Below, piece by piece: positions 6,932 to 16,800 of a DNA stretch of 49,729 nt. Below the pieces are notes generated by a model that saw only the letters and a list, made by a program, of their open reading frames with translations, did no database searches and was not told where the DNA came from. The DNA comes from Bacillota bacterium. Its GTDB lineage: Bacteria; Bacillota; Dethiobacteria; Dethiobacterales; Dethiobacteraceae. Position 1 is the stretch's first letter, and each line of letters starts with the position of its first letter. The translations under genes were made by a program, and so were the position numbers. The stretch covers positions 1 through 49,729 of the forward strand of contig JAAYKP010000020.1 in NCBI GenBank assembly GCA_012522335.1, read 5' to 3'.

Positions 6932-7846
6932 CTAGTAAGTAATTAGGGGTCTGTCATCGGCAATAATGCGTTTTTCGTTTGCAATAGCTGTCCTGATGTC
7001 CTTAGGAATGGCAAACATTGCGCGATGCGTTTCCCCGTCATAAAACTTCAAGTTAGTGATCCCTCTTTCCTGCAAACGCTGATCAATTTCTGCTTCAGGC
7101 AGCTGCAGCGGATCATGAGTTTTGGCAGCAAGAGCAAAAGCCCATGTGGAATCATAGGAAGGAATAAAGTTCCAGTAGGAGCGAACAATGGGAAAAGCTG
7201 TCTTTAAGGTGTTATAGATAGCTGCATGAGGTTCAATAAAACGTGGGTTAAAAGAACCGGCCTGCAGGGCGATGATACCATTATCAGCTAAACGATCACT
7301 GACAATTTGGTAAAACTCTTTAGTAAACAGCAGGTATGACGGACCATCATCCAAAGGCTCTGTCAGGTCGACAAAAATAATGTCAAAAACCTCATCAGTT
7401 TTTTGCAGGTATTTGCGCGCATCCATATAATGGACTCGTACTTTGGGATCCTCAAAAGCTCCTTGATGCCACTCCGGCAGATATTCTTTACATAATTCAA
7501 CTACTTCCCGGTCAATATCAACCATCACTACTGCTTCAACTGTAGGATGGCGCAGAATTTCACGCAGGACTGCTCCTTCCCCGCCACCGACAATCATTAC
7601 ATTTTTCGGCTCCGGATGCATAATCATCGCCGGTTGGATCAATGCTTCATGGTAAATATATTCATCATATTGTGAAGACTGTATTTTTCCGTCCAGCACC
7701 AGACATCTGCCGTAAAAATCAGTATCAATAACTTCTACGTCTTGATATTTGGTCTTACCACTATACACAAACTGTTCAACACCATGCATATGCGCCTGGG
7801 TAGGGTGTGTGTATTCAATAAACCACTTCCAGGTCGGTGCACTCAA
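6932..7846 (-). CDS. speE: Spermidine synthase (polyamine aminopropyltransferase)
   Basis: This enzyme transfers an aminopropyl group from decarboxylated S-adenosylmethionine to putrescine. The 304-residue protein shows the SpeE hallmarks: an N-terminal FIEYTHPTQA strand, YHEALIQPAM, the cofactor loop MIVGGGEGAVLRE, VDIDREVVEL, and the catalytic-loop region IIFVDLTEPLDDGP. The start appears to be TTG (7846) behind a purine-rich GGGGAAGAGG, because no earlier ATG is in frame and the conserved N-terminal strand begins only a few residues in. It follows speH, which makes its substrate, by 18 bases. Confidence 0.95.
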   Translation of the reverse strand: MSAPTWKWFIEYTHPTQAHMHGVEQFVYSGKTKYQDVEVIDTDFYGRCLVLDGKIQSSQYDEYIYHEALIQPAMIMHPEPKNVMIVGGGEGAVLREILRHPTVEAVVMVDIDREVVELCKEYLPEWHQGAFEDPKVRVHYMDARKYLQKTDEVFDIIFVDLTEPLDDGPSYLLFTKEFYQIVSDRLADNGIIALQAGSFNPRFIEPHAAIYNTLKTAFPIVRSYWNFIPSYDSTWAFALAAKTHDPLQLPEAEIDQRLQERGITNLKFYDGETHRAMFAIPKDIRTAIANEKRIIADDRPLITY

Positions 7847-7864
7847 GCCTCTTCCCCCTTTCGG

Positions 7865-8245
7865 TTAGAAGTTTGCCGCTTTAACGGAGACTTCATGATC
7901 AAAGATGCCCCGCATTATTTCGTTCGCCTCTAATCGTTCAGCAGCGAAATGGTCTTTCAAATAGTTACAAGCAACCCAAGGGTCCACTTTTTCTCCACAA
8001 GTAAATACGTCAACTGCAGCATAACCCAATTCGGGCCAAGTATGAATTGCCAGGTGTGATTCCGAGATTACTACTACTCCACTGACACCCTGCGGGCTAA
8101 ATTTATGGAAAGCCACTTCCCGAACTTCGGCACCGGCTTCCAACGCCGCGTCGACCATTGTTCGCTCAATCCTCTGTATATCATTAAGGATTTCCGAAGG
8201 GCAGCCATAAAATTCAGCTAAAATATGACGACCTAATGCGTTCAT
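7865..8245 (-). CDS. speH: S-adenosylmethionine decarboxylase proenzyme
   Basis: This pyruvoyl enzyme supplies decarboxylated S-adenosylmethionine to SpeE. The 126-residue product is the short bacterial/archaeal type. The self-cleavage site is [13 protein letters not shown], where cleavage before the Ser makes the pyruvoyl group; the downstream Cys in [12 protein letters not shown] matches the proton donor. The start at 8245 is set by AAGGAGG nine bases upstream; a longer frame to 8290 lacks such a site. It is the first gene of the operon with speE and ndk and is preceded by a good promoter. Confidence 0.95.
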   Translation of the reverse strand: MNALGRHILAEFYGCPSEILNDIQRIERTMVDAALEAGAEVREVAFHKFSPQGVSGVVVISESHLAIHTWPELGYAAVDVFTCGEKVDPWVACNYLKDHFAAERLEANEIMRGIFDHEVSVKAANF

Positions 8246-8317
8246 CTTTCTGAAGCCTCCTTTATTTCTTTTTTTGCCCCTTAGGAGCATGTTCTGCCCG
8301 TATAGACATCAAGTAAA

Positions 8318-8345
8318 ATTGTAACAAATTCACGAGAAATGTCAA
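8318..8345 (-). promoter_or_regulatory. Sigma-A-type promoter for speH-speE-ndk
   Basis: On the minus strand TTGACA (8340-8345) and TACAAT (8318-8323) are separated by 16 bases, about 70 bases before the speH start. This is one of the best sigma-A matches in the window. Confidence 0.7.
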
Positions 8346-8481
8346 TAAAAAACGGGACTTTTTTTGAAAAAATTAAATAATCTCTCCCTTACTTCCATAT
8401 TGCTCTAAAATGCGCTGTTTTTCTCCTGTTTACCGCTCTATATGCCTACTGATACAGCAAGCTGTCTGTTTCGCAGCAGTC

Positions 8482-9840
8482 TTAATTGCGGAGGCTGTTA
8501 ATAGGAGCAGGGATACGACCGCCGCGGCGGACAAATTTAGCAGCACCATAATTATTAAGCGGCATCACGGGGGCTCGTCCCAAAAGCCCGCCAAACTCTA
8601 CAGTATCACCTACCACTTTTCCCGGCGCCGGAATAATTCGTACCGCTGTCGTCTTATTGTTAACAACACCTATTGCTGCCTCATCGGCAATAATGGCCGC
8701 TATGGTTTCTGCCGTGGTGTCTCCGGGGACGGCAATCATGTCCAACCCGACGGAACAAACGCAGGTCATTGCTTCTAACTTCTCGATGGTCAGCGCACCT
8801 TCATTAACTGCCCGGATCATCCCCGCATCTTCACTGACGGGAATAAAAGCGCCTGATAAGCCCCCCACATAGGAGGATGCCATGGCACCGCCCTTCTTCA
8901 CTGCATCATTGAGGAGAGCTAAAGCTGCCGTAGTGCCGTGGGTACCGCAACGTTCCAAGCCCATTGCTTCCAGAATCTCGGCCACACTATCACCGACTGC
9001 CGGTGTCGGAGCCAAAGACAGATCGACAATACCAAAGGGCACCCCTAAACGTTCCGCGGCTGCACGTCCCACCAGTTCCCCCATGCGGGTGATTTTAAAA
9101 GCTGTCTTTTTGATCGTTTCCGACAGCGTACCAAAGTCGGCATCACCAAGCTTTTCCACAGCGCTTTTTACCACTCCCGGACCGCTGACACCGGTATTTA
9201 TGACACATTCCGGTTCACCCACGCCGTGAAAAGCACCGGCCATAAAGGGATTGTCCTCGGGCACATTGGCAAAAACGACCAATTTGGCGCAGCCCAACCC
9301 ATCGTGGTCTGCTGTCAGCTCTGCTGTTTCTTTAACAATCTTCCCCATGCGATAGACGGCATCCATATTGATACCGGCTCTGGTAGAGGCAACATTGACC
9401 GAGGCACACACTCGTTCTGTCGCTGCCAGTGCCTGGGGAATAGAAGCCAGTAATTTTTCATCACCACCGGTAAAACCTTTATGCACAAGTGCGGAAAAAC
9501 CGCCGATAAAATTAACACCTACTTCTGCTGCCGCGCGGTCCAGCGTCAGCGCAAAAGCAGTATAATCATCTGCGGCTGTGTTCTCGGCAATCATGGCAAT
9601 AGGCGTAACAGAAATGCGTTTATTAACAATGGGAATACCAAACTCCCGCTCCAGGCTGTCACCTACCGCTACCAAGTTGCTCGCCAGCCGTGTAATTTTA
9701 TCATATATTTTTTGACAGGCCTGCCTGACGCTGCTGTCAGCACAATCACGCAGACTGATACCCATGGTAATGGTTCGGATATCTAAATTTTCCTCCTGCA
9801 CCATCTTAATTGTTTCCAGGATTTCCTGTATTGTAAACAT
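8482..9840 (-). CDS. DUF711 / UPF0210 family protein
   Basis: This 452-residue protein belongs to the DUF711 (UPF0210, PFL-like) family, recognised by [20 protein letters not shown] at the N-terminus, [14 protein letters not shown], the Gly-rich [12 protein letters not shown], and the C-terminal [10 protein letters not shown]. Its biochemical function has not been established. It is cytoplasmic, with no signal peptide or membrane segment. It starts 15 bases after an ACT-domain gene, and this pairing is widely conserved in Firmicutes, suggesting that the ACT protein regulates it in response to a small ligand such as an amino acid; that is an inference from the domain and the gene order. Confidence 0.88.
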   Translation of the reverse strand: MFTIQEILETIKMVQEENLDIRTITMGISLRDCADSSVRQACQKIYDKITRLASNLVAVGDSLEREFGIPIVNKRISVTPIAMIAENTAADDYTAFALTLDRAAAEVGVNFIGGFSALVHKGFTGGDEKLLASIPQALAATERVCASVNVASTRAGINMDAVYRMGKIVKETAELTADHDGLGCAKLVVFANVPEDNPFMAGAFHGVGEPECVINTGVSGPGVVKSAVEKLGDADFGTLSETIKKTAFKITRMGELVGRAAAERLGVPFGIVDLSLAPTPAVGDSVAEILEAMGLERCGTHGTTAALALLNDAVKKGGAMASSYVGGLSGAFIPVSEDAGMIRAVNEGALTIEKLEAMTCVCSVGLDMIAVPGDTTAETIAAIIADEAAIGVVNNKTTAVRIIPAPGKVVGDTVEFGGLLGRAPVMPLNNYGAAKFVRRGGRIPAPINSLRN

Positions 9841-9854
9841 AGCCGCACTCCTTC

Positions 9855-10157
9855 TTACAGCCGATGCATATAGCGAAAGGCAGCTTCATGTTGGGCATCA
9901 ATTTTTAAACCAAGTTTTTCTCCCAATTGACCTAGCTGCACCTTTAAAGCGGCCAAGTCAATTTTGCTCTTTTCCATGTCAGCAATCAAGATCATAGTAA
10001 AAAATTCCTGCATGGTAGTTTGGCTGATATCGAGGATATTAATATTGTTGTCCGCCAGTATGTTGGCCACAGCGGCAATAATCCCTACCCTGTCTTCCCC
10101 CAGCACACTGACTATGACCCGGCTGCCGGCCGTTTCCTGCTGGTTTGTCACAAGCAT
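9855..10157 (-). CDS. ACT-domain regulatory protein (UPF0237)
   Basis: This 100-residue protein is essentially a single ACT domain: the first strand [20 protein letters not shown] has the conserved Gly-Ile/Val turn of GcvR-like ACT proteins, and the second half is [11 protein letters not shown]-like (read [17 protein letters not shown]). The family is expected to bind small ligands as a dimer. It lies directly upstream of the DUF711 gene, with which it forms a two-gene operon. Confidence 0.88.
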   Translation of the reverse strand: MLVTNQQETAGSRVIVSVLGEDRVGIIAAVANILADNNINILDISQTTMQEFFTMILIADMEKSKIDLAALKVQLGQLGEKLGLKIDAQHEAAFRYMHRL

Positions 10158-10258
10158 CGCCCCCTTATATTATTCTGACCGTTTCTGTGGTCTTTACTTG
10201 CGCACTATTCTACCATAAGATGGCTCACAATGGAAAGGCTGCGCCGGATTTTTGTCAT

Positions 10259-10292
10259 ATAAAAAAGAGGCTGAACAAATCAGCCTCTTTTT
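10259..10292 (-). terminator. Terminator after oppA
   Basis: A 13-bp perfect stem (AAAAAGAGGCTGA with TCAGCCTCTTTTT) has a five-base loop and a T-run on the minus-strand transcript. It ends the oppBCDFA operon and separates it from the ACT/DUF711 pair. Confidence 0.88.
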
Positions 10293-10304
10293 GAACAGTT
10301 ACTA

Positions 10305-11915
10305 CTACTCGGTTACACTTGCATACATGAAGTATTTGTATCCGAGCGGGGAAGAATATGCATTTTGCAATTTAGTACTCATGAGATAGAGATCTACATA
10401 GTAGTAAATTGGTGCCAGCATGGACTCTGCAAAAATGATATCTTCCGCTTTGTGCATTTTTTCGAAACGCTCTACGGGGTCGCTGGAAGCTTTAACTTCA
10501 GCAATCAGCTTATCGTACTCAGGGTTAGACCAGTGAGCATCGTTGTTACCGCTTCCGGTAATCCACATATCCAGGAAGGAAATGGGATCGTTGTAGTCAC
10601 CTAACCAACCGTTACGGGCGATCTGGTAGTCGCCGTTTTTACGGGTGTTCAGGAAGGTTGCCCATTCTTGGGAAGCAATGGTTACTTCTACGCCGAGTTT
10701 ACCCCACATATCCTGCAGAGCTTCAGCAATCAGTTTGTGAGCGTCACTGGTATTGTAGAGATATTCTACAGTGGGGAAGCCTTCACCGTTTTCGTAGCCG
10801 GCTTCTTTCATCAGCTCTTTAGCTCTCGCCAGGTTTGCTTCATAACCGGCAGCGGTGGGATCATAATAGTCGCCGCCTACTTCACGGAATTCTTTGGTGG
10901 GATCAGCATCACTTAAACCGGTGGGCACGAAGGCACCGGCAGGCTGCTGACCGGCTTTACCGATTTCTTTACAGATAAACTCACGGTCAATAGCCAGACT
11001 AAAGGCTTCACGTACTTTGGGATTATCAAAGGGTGCTTTCTGGGTGTTAAAGCTGACATAGTAGGTGCCAAGCTGACCTTCGATATGGAATTCGTCTCTT
11101 TCTCTCCAGGAATCGATGTCTTCGTTGGGCAGGTCGTCAGCAAAGTAAATGGCGCCTGTTTCAAAGGCAGTTACGATGGCGTTAGCATCGTCCATGAGCA
11201 TAAACTTAATTTGGTCTGGACCTAAAGCATCATAGTTCCAGTAATGCTCGTTCTTCTCATACAGCATATGGGAAGACGGAACCCATTCTACCAGCTTGTA
11301 AGGGCCATTGCCAATATAGTGTTCAGGCTTCAAAGCCCACTGCTCACCATTGGCTTCAACTGTAGCTTTTTGCACAGGACTGAAGGTCGGGAAGGCAGTT
11401 AACTCCAGGAAGTAAGGAGTTACAGCGACCAGGTTAACTACTAATGTTTTTTCATCTACAGCAGTTACATCCAGTTTGCCTTCATCATAACCTTTGATGG
11501 ATTCAAACATGTAAGCATAGTCAGCTGCTGTTTCCGGATCAATAGCTCTGTTCCAGGCGTAGACAAAGTCTTCAGCCGTCAGGTCACTACCGTCACTCCA
11601 CTTGAGACCATCACGCAGATGGAAGGTGTAGGTAAGTTCGTCTTCACTGATATCTACACTTTCTGCCTGACCGGGAATGGGAACCCCGTTGGGATCCAAG
11701 GTGTAGAGCCCCTCAAATGCGTGAATAATCAGTGTGGCACCATCAACTGCAGAGTTTAAAGCAGGATCGATGGTGTCCGGGTTAGGTCCGACATGCACCG
11801 GCAGTACAACTTTGCCGTCGCCACCGGTTTCATCGCCGTTGCTGCTGCCGCCGCAGCCAACCAGCACGCCGGCTACCAGCATCATCAATGCCAGTAGAAA
11901 TGAAAGTTTCTTCAT
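10305..11915 (-). CDS. oppA: Oligopeptide-type ABC transporter substrate-binding lipoprotein
   Basis: This 536-residue protein has a lipoprotein signal ending in VLVGC, so it is anchored by Cys21 outside the membrane. The body is an SBP family 5 peptide-binding protein: PDTIDPALNSAVDG near the N-terminus, LTYTFHLRDGLKWSDGSDLTAEDFVYAWNR-like text, KVREAFSLAIDRE, and a late region on NGDYQIARNGWLGDYNDP. It captures oligopeptides for the OppBCDF channel. It is the last gene of the operon; an intergenic space of 58 bases and its own strong ribosome site may let it be made in excess of the permeases. The precise peptide preference cannot be read. Confidence 0.92.
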   Translation of the reverse strand: MKKLSFLLALMMLVAGVLVGCGGSSNGDETGGDGKVVLPVHVGPNPDTIDPALNSAVDGATLIIHAFEGLYTLDPNGVPIPGQAESVDISEDELTYTFHLRDGLKWSDGSDLTAEDFVYAWNRAIDPETAADYAYMFESIKGYDEGKLDVTAVDEKTLVVNLVAVTPYFLELTAFPTFSPVQKATVEANGEQWALKPEHYIGNGPYKLVEWVPSSHMLYEKNEHYWNYDALGPDQIKFMLMDDANAIVTAFETGAIYFADDLPNEDIDSWRERDEFHIEGQLGTYYVSFNTQKAPFDNPKVREAFSLAIDREFICKEIGKAGQQPAGAFVPTGLSDADPTKEFREVGGDYYDPTAAGYEANLARAKELMKEAGYENGEGFPTVEYLYNTSDAHKLIAEALQDMWGKLGVEVTIASQEWATFLNTRKNGDYQIARNGWLGDYNDPISFLDMWITGSGNNDAHWSNPEYDKLIAEVKASSDPVERFEKMHKAEDIIFAESMLAPIYYYVDLYLMSTKLQNAYSSPLGYKYFMYASVTE

Positions 11916-11973
11916 TCTTTTTTCCTCCTCTTTTTTTTTCTATAATTTAAGCCTCGTAAAGAGGACTTAAACT

Positions 11974-12939
11974 CTATTCACAACAGTGATGACAGGCAAC
12001 AAAGTGCCCGCTGCGCACCTCTTTAAATTCTGGTTCCTCTTCCGCGCAAATTTTTGTTGCATAACGGCAGCGTGTACGGAAGCGACAGCCTGAAGGCGGA
12101 TCCAGAGGACTTGGTACATCGCCTTCCAGCACGATGCGCTGACGCTCACGCGACTCTTTAGGGTCCGGTACCGGAATAGCGGAAACAAGGGATTTAGTAT
12201 AAGGATGGAGGCTGTGAAATGTTAACTCATAACTATCGGCCAGCTCTACCAATTTACCAAGGTACATCACACCGATACGGTTAGAAATATGCTTGACTAC
12301 AGAAAGATCATGGGCGATGAATAAATAAGTCAGTCCCATCTCTTCCTGCAGCTCTTCAAACATATTAATGATCTGTGCCTGAATCGAAACATCAAGGGCT
12401 GAAACAGGTTCATCACAGACAATAAACTCCGGATCTACCGCCAGAGCACGGGCAATGCCGATGCGCTGGCGCTGCCCACCGGAAAACTCATGCGGGAAAC
12501 GGTTGGCGTGTTCAGAGTTGAGGCCAACATGCTCTAAAAGCGTAATGATTTTCTCTTTACGTTCTGCATTACTGGGAGCAAGGTTATGAATGTCTATGGC
12601 CTCGCCAACAATGTCGCCAACTGTCATCCGGGGATCCAAAGAGGCATAGGGATCCTGGAAAACAATTTGCATTTTACGGCGGTACGGTAGCATATTTACC
12701 TTGGTAATATCTTTGCCGTCATAAATAATCTGACCAGCTGTCGGTTCGTAGAGGCGAATCACAGTTTTGCCGGTGGTAGTCTTACCACAGCCGGATTCAC
12801 CAACCAGTCCCAAGGTTTCTCCTTTCTTAATGGAGAAAGAAACATCGTCAACAGCTTTTAGAAACCGCTTATTGAATAAAGTATTGCTGGCTGCCGGAAA
12901 ATATTTTTTTAGATTTTTTACTTCAAGTAGTGTCGTCAT
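11974..12939 (-). CDS. oppF: Oligopeptide ABC transporter ATPase OppF
   Basis: This ATPase subunit has a Walker A motif GESGCGKTT, the signature [15 protein letters not shown], a Walker [13 protein letters not shown] and the C-terminal oligopeptide-transporter tail with Cys residues in [12 protein letters not shown] and VACHHCCE. The latter resembles the Cys cluster that binds an iron-sulfur centre or structural metal in Opp/Dpp ATPases. The start is placed at the ATG at 12939, which overlaps the oppD stop codon as ATGA, so the two genes are translationally coupled; the longer frame to 12993 would overlap oppD much further. Confidence 0.93.
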   Translation of the reverse strand: MTTLLEVKNLKKYFPAASNTLFNKRFLKAVDDVSFSIKKGETLGLVGESGCGKTTTGKTVIRLYEPTAGQIIYDGKDITKVNMLPYRRKMQIVFQDPYASLDPRMTVGDIVGEAIDIHNLAPSNAERKEKIITLLEHVGLNSEHANRFPHEFSGGQRQRIGIARALAVDPEFIVCDEPVSALDVSIQAQIINMFEELQEEMGLTYLFIAHDLSVVKHISNRIGVMYLGKLVELADSYELTFHSLHPYTKSLVSAIPVPDPKESRERQRIVLEGDVPSPLDPPSGCRFRTRCRYATKICAEEEPEFKEVRSGHFVACHHCCE

Positions 12940-13943
12940 CGTGCAACCCCATCTTTCATCGTCATGTAGGCTTGTTTCTGCAACAACCAGCAAGCACTGT
13001 AATGGTCTTCATTGATATCGGTATAGGGCGGCATTTCCTTGAGACAGATCTTCATAGTGTTTTGGCAGCGCGGGGCAAAAGGACAGCCCTGCGGCGGCAT
13101 TAACATATCAACCGGAGTACCCTCAATGGGAATCAGTTTTTCATGTTCAGTAGCGGTAAGTTTAGGAATACTCAGCAGCAGTCCCTTGGTGTATTCATGC
13201 TGAGGGTTGTAAAAGATCTCCTCGGCAGTGCCGTACTCAACAATCTTGCCGGCGTACATCACGGCTATTTTTTCACACATGCTGGCCACTACGCCCAAAT
13301 CGTGAGTAATCATAATAATGGACATACCGATTTTTTCTTTTAACTCATTCATCAGTTCCAAAATCTGTGCCTGGATAGTCACATCAAGTGCAGTTGTTGG
13401 TTCATCTGCAATCAGCAGTTTTGGCTCACAAGCCAGGGCGATGGCAATCATCACCCGTTGACGCATGCCGCCGGAAAGCTCATGCGGATACTGCCGTAAA
13501 CGTTTTTTCGGTTCATTAATACCAACTAAACTTAAAAGCTCTTCAGCGCGCTCTCGCGCTTCCTTACGGTTTTTATCGGTATGCAGAAGAATAACCTCTT
13601 CGATTTGGTTACCGATGGTAAACACCGGGTTTAAAGAAGTCATGGGGTCCTGAAAAATAATACTAATTTCATTTCCCCGAATTTGTCGTAATTCCTTCTC
13701 GCTCATCTCATGGATACGGTGACCGTTAAAGATGATGGAGCCGGATAAAATACGTCCGGGTTCAGGAACCAGGCCCATCAGCGAATAAGCGGTAACAGAT
13801 TTACCACTGCCAGATTCTCCTACTATACCTAACACATCGCCCTGTTTCATTTGAATTGAAACATCATTGAGCGCTTTAACTTCGCCCGCCGGAGTGAAAA
13901 AGGAGAGCCTTAAGTTTTGTATGTCAACTAGATATTCACTCAT
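12936..13943 (-). CDS. oppD: Oligopeptide ABC transporter ATPase OppD
   Basis: This 335-residue nucleotide-binding subunit shows Walker [10 protein letters not shown]-loop [10 protein letters not shown], signature [15 protein letters not shown], Walker [13 protein letters not shown] and the H-loop ITHDLGVV. The C-terminal segment with [21 protein letters not shown] is the Opp/Dpp-specific extension. It would form the ATPase heterodimer with OppF. It starts 14 bases downstream of oppC. Confidence 0.94.
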   Translation of the reverse strand: MSEYLVDIQNLRLSFFTPAGEVKALNDVSIQMKQGDVLGIVGESGSGKSVTAYSLMGLVPEPGRILSGSIIFNGHRIHEMSEKELRQIRGNEISIIFQDPMTSLNPVFTIGNQIEEVILLHTDKNRKEARERAEELLSLVGINEPKKRLRQYPHELSGGMRQRVMIAIALACEPKLLIADEPTTALDVTIQAQILELMNELKEKIGMSIIMITHDLGVVASMCEKIAVMYAGKIVEYGTAEEIFYNPQHEYTKGLLLSIPKLTATEHEKLIPIEGTPVDMLMPPQGCPFAPRCQNTMKICLKEMPPYTDINEDHYSACWLLQKQAYMTMKDGVAR

Positions 13944-13957
13944 TTCCTGCTGCCCCC

Positions 13958-15037
13958 CTAACTCTTTAATTTGGGATCAAAGGCATCCCTGAGACCGTCC
14001 CCTAGTAGGTTGAAGGCCAAAATAATGATGCTAATCGTAACCGCAGGCGCAAAAAGGCGATACGGATAGGTATAAATACCATCAAGTGCCGTTGCTGCCA
14101 GCGAGCCTAGAGAAGGCATCGGTGCAGACACGCCCAGGCCTAAAAAGCTGAGAAAACTCTCCGTAAAAATGGAAGAGGGAATCTGTAAGGTGGTCGTTAC
14201 AATTAGCGTACCAATACAGTTAGTTAACAAATGTTTGCGGATAATGCGGCTGTGGCTTGCGCCTAAGGCTCTTGCCGCAGCAATATACTCCTGTTCCTTT
14301 AGGGCTAACACTTGCCCTCTGACAATACGTGCCATACCTACCCAGTAAAGTAAGGAGAAAACGATAAAAATACTGATTAAACCGACACCTACTCTATTGA
14401 TCCAGCCAAAACCAGGCTTTTCTGCCAGTGCCATCAGAGGGTGTTTAAGTGTAACAGAGAGTAGGATAATAATCAGAAAATCAGGCACCGTATAAATAAT
14501 ATCTACGATGCGCATCATGATGATGTCAACCCAGCCGCCGAAATAACCGGCTATGGCACCAAAGGTAGAGCCAATAATCAAAATAATGGCAGAGGCAACT
14601 AAACCAACCAGAATTGACACACTGCTGCCCATCATTATCCTGGCCATAATGTCTCTTCCTAAAGTATCGGTCCCCAGCACATGGGGGAAGACTTTTTCCC
14701 CGGCTTCCTTGGCGGCCAATTCTGTCTCCGAATACTCAAAGGGAGCTAACCCTTCACTGCCGCGAATCTGCTGAGCATAGTGATAGGGGTAAAATCTCGG
14801 CAGGACAAAGGAGAAAAACATCATGAAAATAACTACCACTAAACTTGCCATAGCCAATTTATTTTTACGAAAGCGTCTGATTCCGTCACTCCAAAAGCTG
14901 ACACTTTCCCGCATAGTTACCAGTTCTTCTTTTTCACTGTCGCTGGCAGGCTCAAAATCTTCCGGATTAAGATGAAAATTAAGCGGAATTTCTTTATCAG
15001 GGCCAACTTTTATCGCAAAAGGCTGTTTCTGACTCAT
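13958..15037 (-). CDS. oppC: Oligopeptide ABC transporter permease OppC
   Basis: This 359-residue inner-membrane protein has a long N-terminal cytoplasmic segment, a first helix near residue 65 and a BPD-type permease domain with about five helices. The EAA loop that docks the ATPase reads EYIAAARALGASHSRIIRKH. HVLGTDTLGRDIMARIM is the typical OppC/DppC sequence after the first helix. It pairs with OppB to form the pore. Confidence 0.93.
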   Translation of the reverse strand: MSQKQPFAIKVGPDKEIPLNFHLNPEDFEPASDSEKEELVTMRESVSFWSDGIRRFRKNKLAMASLVVVIFMMFFSFVLPRFYPYHYAQQIRGSEGLAPFEYSETELAAKEAGEKVFPHVLGTDTLGRDIMARIMMGSSVSILVGLVASAIILIIGSTFGAIAGYFGGWVDIIMMRIVDIIYTVPDFLIIILLSVTLKHPLMALAEKPGFGWINRVGVGLISIFIVFSLLYWVGMARIVRGQVLALKEQEYIAAARALGASHSRIIRKHLLTNCIGTLIVTTTLQIPSSIFTESFLSFLGLGVSAPMPSLGSLAATALDGIYTYPYRLFAPAVTISIIILAFNLLGDGLRDAFDPKLKS

Positions 15038-15051
15038 GTTGTCTACACCAC

Positions 15052-15969
15052 CTAACCTAATTTAATCCGTGGATCTACTAATTTATAAACAATGTCCACT
15101 ACTACGTTCATCGTGATGACCAGAAAAGCCAGGAAAATGGTTGTGCCCATAATCAGTGGATAATCCCGGCCCGTAATGGAACTGATAAAGGAATCACCAA
15201 GCCCTGGGATGGTGAAAATCTTCTCCACAATAAAGCTGCCTGTCAAAGTATAAGCCAGCAGCGGACCGAGGTAGGTTACCACAGGTAAAATAGCATTGCG
15301 CAGAGCATGTTTAAACAGCGCCGCCCACTGGGACACACCTTTGGCTTTAGCCGTACGCATATAGTCCTGTCCCAGTACATCCAGCATGCAGGAGCGCATT
15401 AAGCGAGAAATATAGGACATGGGGTAAAAAGACAGGGCGATAACCGGCATAATATAATGCTTGTACGAAGTCAAACCAAATGTCGGCAGTATATTTAATT
15501 TAGCACCAAGAAAATACATCAACACCGTACAAACCACAAAGCCGGGTACAGCTATGCCGCAGGTAGAAAGAAACACAATGACATTATCTATTGCCTTTCC
15601 TCTGTTTAAAGCAGCCACTGAACCTAAAGTGACACCTAAAACAACTGCCACAAGAATTGCCCAGCCGCCGACTCTTGCTGAAACAGGTAACCTGGTAAAA
15701 ATAATATCATTAACTTCCCGACCACGCTGTTTGAGGGAAGTGCCTAAATCTCCTTTAAGCAAACGCAGCATATAATTCTTGTACTGTACAGGTACCGGCT
15801 TATCTAAACCGTATTTTTCTTCTAATGCTTTCAAGGTAGCGGCTGACGGTGCTTTTTCAGCAAGAAAAGGACCGCCGGGTACCAGAAACATTAGAAAAAA
15901 GGTTACAGTTGATACGATGAGTAAGGTAACCATGCCAATGGCCATCCGCTTGACAATATATTTTGCCAT
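15052..15969 (-). CDS. oppB: Oligopeptide ABC transporter permease OppB
   Basis: This 305-residue permease starts with MAKYIVKRMAIG, as OppB/DppB proteins do, at the ATG at 15969 placed eight bases behind GAGGAGG. It has six predicted helices; the EAA loop reads DYMRTAKAKGVSQWAALFKH, followed by PGLGDSFISSITGRDYPLIMG near the C-terminus. It is the first gene of the oppBCDFA operon. Confidence 0.93.
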   Translation of the reverse strand: MAKYIVKRMAIGMVTLLIVSTVTFFLMFLVPGGPFLAEKAPSAATLKALEEKYGLDKPVPVQYKNYMLRLLKGDLGTSLKQRGREVNDIIFTRLPVSARVGGWAILVAVVLGVTLGSVAALNRGKAIDNVIVFLSTCGIAVPGFVVCTVLMYFLGAKLNILPTFGLTSYKHYIMPVIALSFYPMSYISRLMRSCMLDVLGQDYMRTAKAKGVSQWAALFKHALRNAILPVVTYLGPLLAYTLTGSFIVEKIFTIPGLGDSFISSITGRDYPLIMGTTIFLAFLVITMNVVVDIVYKLVDPRIKLG

Positions 15970-16211
15970 TTTGTCTATATCCTCCTCGAAGTTCGTCGAC
16001 TTTGCTCGATTATTAATGACAGAATTAGTTAGACACAAAAAAAGAAAGGTACATAATCAGATTAAATATTCGCCCTTAATCAATGTTTCCCTGCTTTTTA
16101 GCCAATAAAAAAATCTTCTAAACAGTTTGTCATTTGCTTTATCACGCAAATGCTGCCCGTTTTGTCCTGATACTGAAACTTATCCGGCAGGTGCAGAAGC
16201 AAAACATTCTT

Positions 16212-16239
16212 ACTGTAGAATAACAGATAATTATGTCAA
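16212..16239 (-). promoter_or_regulatory. Candidate promoter of the opp operon
   Basis: On the minus strand TTGACA (16234-16239) is followed after 16 bases by TACAGT (16212-16217). It lies about 240 bases before oppB, leaving a long leader (15970-16211) in which I see no recognisable riboswitch. Confidence 0.45.
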
Positions 16240-16255
16240 CCGTCAACTATCTTGA

Positions 16256-16274
16256 TCAGGTAACTATTACCTGA
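16256..16274. promoter_or_regulatory. Perfect palindrome between opp promoter and CBS gene
   Basis: TCAGGTAA and TTACCTGA form an 8-bp inverted repeat around CTA. It lies 17 bases upstream of the putative opp -35 box in the divergent region and could be an operator for either direction. The binding protein is unknown. Confidence 0.4.
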
Positions 16275-16374
16275 GACAGCTAATAATCTCCAGATATGGT
16301 TAACTTATTTAGCAGGGAATAGCATAAACAGCGGGAATTATATATTAATATTTATCTGGAAAGGAGTAATTTCC

Positions 16375-16800
16375 ATTAATATCGCATTCTTTCTCATACC
16401 GAAAAAAGAAGTAGTTTATCTTCCTCTAACCGCAACAATGCGTCAAGCTATAGAACGTATGGAGTATCATCGTTATACAGCAGTCCCCCTCGTTGACCAT
16501 GAGGGTAAATATGCCGGCACGATTACAGAAGGAGACTTGTTGTGGAAAATGAAAAACACACCCGGGCTCTCCTTTGAAGATACAGAAAAAATACCTATTA
16601 CTGAGATACCCAGACGGGTAAAAAATGAACCTGTACGTATTAAGGCACAAATTGACAGCCTGCTTAATCTGGCAGTGACGCAAAACTTTGTTCCTGTAGT
16701 GGATGATAACGATATTTTCATTGGCATCATCCGACGTCGCGAGATCATAGAGTATTTAATACAACAAAGCTCACAAACTATACATTCTTGTCAGCGTTAA
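16375..16800 (+). CDS. Stand-alone CBS-domain protein with apparent ATT start codon
   Basis: The product is about 141 residues and consists of two CBS motifs (VVYLPLTATMRQAIERMEYH with YTAVPLVDHEGKYAGTITEGDLL, and FVPVVDDNDIFIGIIRRREII). Such pairs bind adenosine nucleotides and act as sensors. The usual family N-terminus, INIAFFLIPKKEVVYLPL, precedes the first ATG (16438), which falls inside the first CBS motif. No ATG, GTG or TTG is in frame upstream, whereas an ATT at 16375 stands eight bases after AAGGAG. I therefore infer ATT initiation, which is rare and usually self-limiting. The partner controlled by this protein cannot be identified. Confidence 0.75.
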   Translation: MNIAFFLIPKKEVVYLPLTATMRQAIERMEYHRYTAVPLVDHEGKYAGTITEGDLLWKMKNTPGLSFEDTEKIPITEIPRRVKNEPVRIKAQIDSLLNLAVTQNFVPVVDDNDIFIGIIRRREIIEYLIQQSSQTIHSCQR

